The notes under the pieces are model-generated. The model searched no databases and was not told the DNA's origin. It saw nothing but the letters and a program-made list of their open reading frames with translations. A program made the translations under genes and the position numbers. From Sphingobacterium daejeonense (lineage in GTDB: Bacteria > Bacteroidota > Bacteroidia > Sphingobacteriales > Sphingobacteriaceae), in contig NZ_LR590470.1 in NCBI RefSeq assembly GCF_901472535.1, forward strand, positions 3,038,001 to 3,102,000: a DNA stretch of 64,000 bases, given 5' to 3'. Numbering within the stretch: position 1 is the first letter of the stretch; each line of letters opens with the position of its first letter. Below, in pieces: positions 60,388-64,000 of the stretch.

Positions 60388-61654
60388 ATGCAAATACCCG
60401 ATACAGAAGCTGCCCCGTTAATTGAGAATACCACAGTGGTGTTTGGTCTATTAATGACCATCTTAGGTTTGGTTTTTTATACCTCCAGCCTATCGAATAA
60501 ATATATCAAGGGATTTTACAATTTTATACCGCCTTTGTTACTTTGTTATTTCTTGCCTGGTCTGTTGAATTCCTTCAACATCATCGACGGTGAGAACTCC
60601 CCTTTGACCACGATTGGCAGCCGTTATTTTCTGCCTGCCTGTTTGATATTATTTGTTTTGAGCTTAGACCTTAAGGAGATGTGGTCCTTAAGGAAGCGAG
60701 CTGGCCTTATGTTTATTACTGGTACGGTTGGTATCGTTCTAGGAGGGCCTTTGGCAGTTTATTTAACGGCTCTGGTTGCACCAGATGTTGTTGGTGGTGC
60801 TGGCCCGGATGAGGTTTGGCGCGGCTTAGGTTCATTGGCGGGATCATGGATCGGCGGGAGTGCCAATCAAGTAGCGCTAAAAGAGATTTTGCAACCCTCC
60901 CCTAACCTATTTTCATCAATTATTGCTGTTGATGTTTTTGTAGCATATATCTGGATGGCCTTCTTACTATATGGTGCGAGTAAATACAAAGCATTTGACA
61001 AGTTTTTCAAAGCCGATTCAGAGGATGTAGAACATTTGAAGGCTAAAATGGACGAGAAGGTGAAGACCAATAGCCGAATTCCTGAGACTAAGGATCTTAT
61101 GATCATGGTTGGCATTAGCATTTGGTGGAACAGGATTGGCAACATTATTAGCTGACCCTATTGCTACATTTATGGCAACTAATTATCCAGAAACCGAGAA
61201 ATTTTCGTTGACTAACAGTTTCTTTTGGTTGATTTTGTTCGCTACCATTTTTGGGATCAGTTGTTCATTTACATCCGCAAGAAAATTAGAATATGCAGGA
61301 GCTTCGAAAATTGGGACCGTTTTATTGTATGTCTTGATCACTACAATTGGCATGCAGATGAATATATTAGCTATTCTTGATAACCCAGGTTTATTTATCG
61401 TTGGGATTATTTGGATTAGTTTCCATGCATTGCTGTTATTGATAGTAGGAAAAATATTTAAAGTTCCGTTTTTCTATTATGGTGTTGGTAGTATGGCCAA
61501 TGTTGGAGGAGTAGCTTCAGCTTCGGTTATTTCGGCTGCTTTTCACCCTTCATTAATCTCAGTAGGTGTAATCCTTTCAGTATTTAGCTATGCCATAGGC
61601 ACCTATGCAGGCTGGTTGACAGCTTTACTTATGAAAATAGCTTCAGGAATGTAG
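60388..61654 (+). CDS. DUF819 family membrane protein (one frameshift)
   Basis: 421 aa from ATG 60388 (MQIPDTEAAPLIENTTVVFGLLM) after removing one T from 61109-61110, which joins DLMIMV to ALAFGGTGLATLLAD. About ten membrane segments, with GSLAGSWIGGSANQVALKEIL and, in the second half, GVGSMANVGGVASASVISAAF, the paired glycine-rich loops typical of the family (YjcL-like). Transport of an unknown small molecule is likely from the fold, not proven. Divergent from the oxidoreductase operon. Confidence 0.87.
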
Positions 61655-61672
61655 CATATAGAAACTTCAAAA

Positions 61673-61718
61673 ACAGCCCCAACAATCAGTTTTTATCAGA
61701 ACGATTTGTTGGGCTTTT
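61673..61718 (+). terminator. Probable terminator of the DUF819 gene
   Basis: AGCCCCAACAA and TTGTTGGGCT around a 20-nt loop, then TTTTCT. One bulged C. Confidence 0.65.
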
Positions 61719-61897
61719 CTATGCCTATATTCTTGGATGTTATTGTAAAATATATCCTTATAATTTAATTTTTATATTAATATTATTTTTTATTGTGTAA
61801 ATTTACGTGGCTTGGTTAAATAAACCAAGGTCATATTAATTTGAATAACCAATTCATCTGGATAAATTATATATCCATCCATAAAATCTAAAAGGAC

Positions 61898-62134
61898 ATG
61901 ACATTCGGGCACAATAACAATTCAAGTAGTAAAATCTATTTATTGGATTCTGAGAAATATCGATGCAGGAGAAAATATCTGAGTCCAAGAGTATCTGTTC
62001 AAAAAATTGCACTTGAATTTGAGGTGACGATTACTTCCACTTCTATTAGGTCAGGAGGAGGTCGACCAGATCAAGATCCAAAGATCGAAGATTGGAAAGA
62101 AACAAAAGGACCTACTTATGATTTAGATTTCTAA
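61898..62134 (+). CDS. Small protein of the type found beside fimbrillin/FISUMP lipoproteins
   Basis: 78 aa. The recognisable part is KYLSPRVSVQKIALEFEVTITSTSIRSGGG then DQDPKIEDWKETKGPTYDLDF, a pattern (YxxP-x-V, hydrophobic Glu-containing stretch, Ser/Gly run, acidic W-containing tail) seen in small Bacteroidota proteins encoded next to fimbrillin-like lipoproteins. Function is unknown; a leader-less accessory or peptide-like role is possible. The N-terminal 25 residues look less convincing, so the start may be later or a base may be missing. It lies 17 bp upstream of the lipoprotein gene. Confidence 0.5.
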   Translation: MTFGHNNNSSSKIYLLDSEKYRCRRKYLSPRVSVQKIALEFEVTITSTSIRSGGGRPDQDPKIEDWKETKGPTYDLDF

Positions 62135-62151
62135 CCATTAATATTGATGTT

Positions 62152-63835
62152 ATGGAAGCGAGGAATAATTTATTTTTATTAACGATTCTTTCAATTATTA
62201 TATTTTGCAACTGTAAGCGGCATGATAAGGAGATCATCCATGAAAAAGGGATTTCGATTAAAGTTGAAGGTATTGATGAATTCAATGATGACCCCATCGA
62301 GCTGGTATCCAATTCCCAGAGATCGCCCTACAAAAAAAACAAAGGATCGCAAGATTCTTGTATTATCATGAGGAGTTAAATGAATTGAATGGTATTGACA
62401 TGGATTTGATCATCCGTGAGGGTCGTCCTCAAATGCTTACAAAAACTCCGATCAACGACATTGACCACTCCTATGGAAGGGAACCGCAAATATATTGTTG
62501 TGGTCTACAATACCGATGAGAACAGAAATCCTATTAGCTATTTCGCCCCAAGCCCAAGGAAGAGCAAATACCGAGATTAATATTCCTGCGTACCGCAACA
62601 AACAATACCTCTGTATAGTTTATTCCTATAATTCTGAGGCAGACATTCCGCCATTTGACCCATCCAATCCATTTTTAAATATTTCTGCAAGTTCTTCACT
62701 TGGCACAGACTTTTTATTTCCTACGGATATATCACCACATCTGATGATCCAAATACGGCGAACACGATGGTAATAACTTTTAAAAGAATGGTTAGTACCA
62801 TTCGGTTACAATTGAATGCAAGAGGCGTATTTTCGAGAATTGTTTCCCGCTACTGTTGAGTTTCCGACAGCGAGTAGTCCTTTTAGAAATGGTACTTTTT
62901 CAGTTTTAACAGGACAGTTTACTGGATTTCAAAACCAATCGACGATCACTAGGAACACATGGATCAACCTTCCTGGAGATACCGTTCCGTCGGGTTGGGT
63001 AAAATACTATGATTTTCTCACCGTTCCGAATGGGAATCCAATTGAATTAAGGCCACAAATAAAAGGTTTGGTTTTTGGAAGCCTCACCGTAAATCCTAAC
63101 AATCCTCCAAATTTAATCAGTGCACAACGTTCTATGGGAGATCATCCCTCGCTTCACTGCATTTACACCAGAACGTGGGGTTCGCTATACGGTAGAGTTA
63201 CGGATGAAAGAATCAGCAATTAATTTTGCTGAATCACGCTGGCAGAGGCAACCTGAGTTTCTTCAAAGATGACAAAGGCAATAAATATAGGTTTTGGTAT
63301 AACAACAATTACGTGAGCGAGAACAATGGTGGATTAAAGAACTTCATAGAGAGAGATTATTTTGACACTCGCCTACCCATATCAGAACCTCAGGCAGAAT
63401 CTATGATTTGGGACCCCTGCGATTCCGTTTATCCAAGAGGCACCTGGCGTTTGCCTACCGTTGCTGAATGGACTCAGCTATTTGCAAACAACTACCGCAC
63501 CACTAGAAAGAGAAAAAACCAGGTCAACGACAAAGGTTGGTATATATCATGGGAAAATGCTGCCCCAGAATCCCCAACGTATGCACACAGAAATTTAAAT
63601 CTTGTTGCTGCAGGGTATCGTGATATAAATCGAACTCTACAGAATTACAAAAAATCAGGTCAGCAACTTTTTAGATAATCCGGGGGATCTTGGATATTTC
63701 AGGACTTCTGACACAACGTTATTTGCCCATATAAAATATCATGATTTTGGTCTTCCTTCTGTCCCCAGCCCTCACTTAAAATTGATAGTTTCGATGAGGT
63801 TAAGGGGAGCGAACGTAAGATGTGTACGCAAATAA
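62152..63835 (+). CDS. Fimbrillin-like (Mfa-like) lipoprotein with C-terminal FISUMP-type domain; many frameshifts
   Basis: Begins MEARNNLFLLTILSIIIFCNC, a lipoprotein signal. Pieces in successive frames read RIARFLYYHEELNELNGIDM, YIVVVYNTDENRNPISYFAP, YRNKQYLCIVYSYNSEADIP, VITFKRMVSTIRLQLNARG, ATVEFPTASSPFRNGTFSVL, then WDPCDSVYPRGTWRLPTVAEW and the ending MRLRGANVRCVRK at 63835. That matches fimbrillin-type pilin/adhesin proteins carrying a Fibrobacter-major-paralogue (FISUMP) C-terminus. At least six indels are needed, more than in any other gene here, so real decay is possible besides sequence error. The second IS copy begins 9 bp after its stop. Confidence 0.7.
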
Positions 63836-63843
63836 AAACAAAT

Positions 63844-64000
63844 GAAGGTGTCTAAAAAGGCACCTTCTTCTGTTTTATAGCTTTCTGGAGCTCCATTATA
63901 ATTTCATGAGCAATATTAGGCTGCAAGTCGATGTTTTTGTACTTTTCAGCATGTTGATGGCTTGATTTATCGCAAACAGGGAGTTTTTGCCACCTGGTTT
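63844..64000 (-). mobile_element. IS1182-type insertion sequence, second copy, cut by the window end
   Basis: 157 bp equal to the right end of the element at 7301-9113 in inverted orientation, with a single one-base difference: five T instead of four at about 63933-63937. Boundary GAAGGTGTCTAAAAAGG. Confidence 0.92.
63916..64000 (-). CDS. IS1182 family transposase, 3' fragment of second copy
   Basis: C-terminal residues of the transposase described at 7383-9041, stop at 63916-63918. The extra T near 63935 shifts the last nine or so codons relative to the complete copy. The rest lies outside the window. Confidence 0.85.

Overview
The window comes from a low-GC Bacteroidota chromosome, most likely Sphingobacteriaceae (Sphingobacterium-like). 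The signs are -7 boxes of the form TAnnTTTG, a SusC/SusD pair, DUF3276, DUF3857, FISUMP/fimbrillin-like proteins, sulfatase with Gfo/Idh/MocA enzymes, and the carA-eno-ftsB, dxr-rseP and thrS-infC-rpmI-rplT neighbourhoods. About half of the protein genes, including the essential clpX, dxr, purH, purM, infC and thrS, are broken by single-base indels, mostly one extra base in a short homopolymer. Removing or adding one base restores a family-typical protein in each case. I read these as uncorrected long-read errors and give merged gene coordinates.

Layout. 1-7 kb: clpX (3' part), AMP nucleosidase, cystathionine beta-synthase, FkbM-type methyltransferase, then on the minus strand carA, enolase and ftsB/divIC. 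An IS1182-type element (about 7.30-9.11 kb) sits between carA and rseP. 9.1-16.9 kb (minus): rseP, dxr, a membrane protein, a second IS1182-type element (12531-14292) in a terminator loop, a DPP-IV-like S9 peptidase and a DUF3276 PUR-domain protein. 17.2-21.3 kb: a LiaF-like / LytS kinase / LytTR regulator / serine hydrolase unit. 21.5-30.7 kb: RidA, an AraC-type regulator, a thioredoxin-like protein, purN, an esterase, purH, a lipoprotein, purM, and a RimB-like protease with RimK. 30.9-33.5 kb: a DUF3857-transglutaminase-DUF2569 membrane protein.

33.7-50.1 kb is a catabolic locus: periplasmic GDPD, histidine phosphatase, two FGGY kinases, a 2-hydroxyacid dehydrogenase and a polyol-permease-type MFS in one operon; an EEP-family phosphodiesterase, an FAD oxidoreductase and an ACS-type MFS in another; then a divergent DeoR regulator followed by susC-susD. 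It looks like uptake, phosphodiester cleavage and phosphorylation of a polyol or sugar-phosphate compound; the substrate is not known. 51.2-54.4 kb is the thrS-infC-rpmI-rplT operon. queE follows at 55.6 kb, then a sulfatase with two Gfo/Idh/MocA oxidoreductases, a DUF819 membrane protein, and a heavily frameshifted fimbrillin/FISUMP-like lipoprotein that runs into a second partial copy of the first IS.

The most unusual content is intergenic. A multi-hairpin element occurs in inverted copies on both sides of the thrS-rplT operon. A separate family of 24-nt hairpins has stems that change in a compensatory way between copies. Heptamer arrays (AGACAxx) close convergent gene pairs from both sides. 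carA has a leader with a short ORF ending just before a terminator-like hairpin, and thrS has a structured 5' leader.
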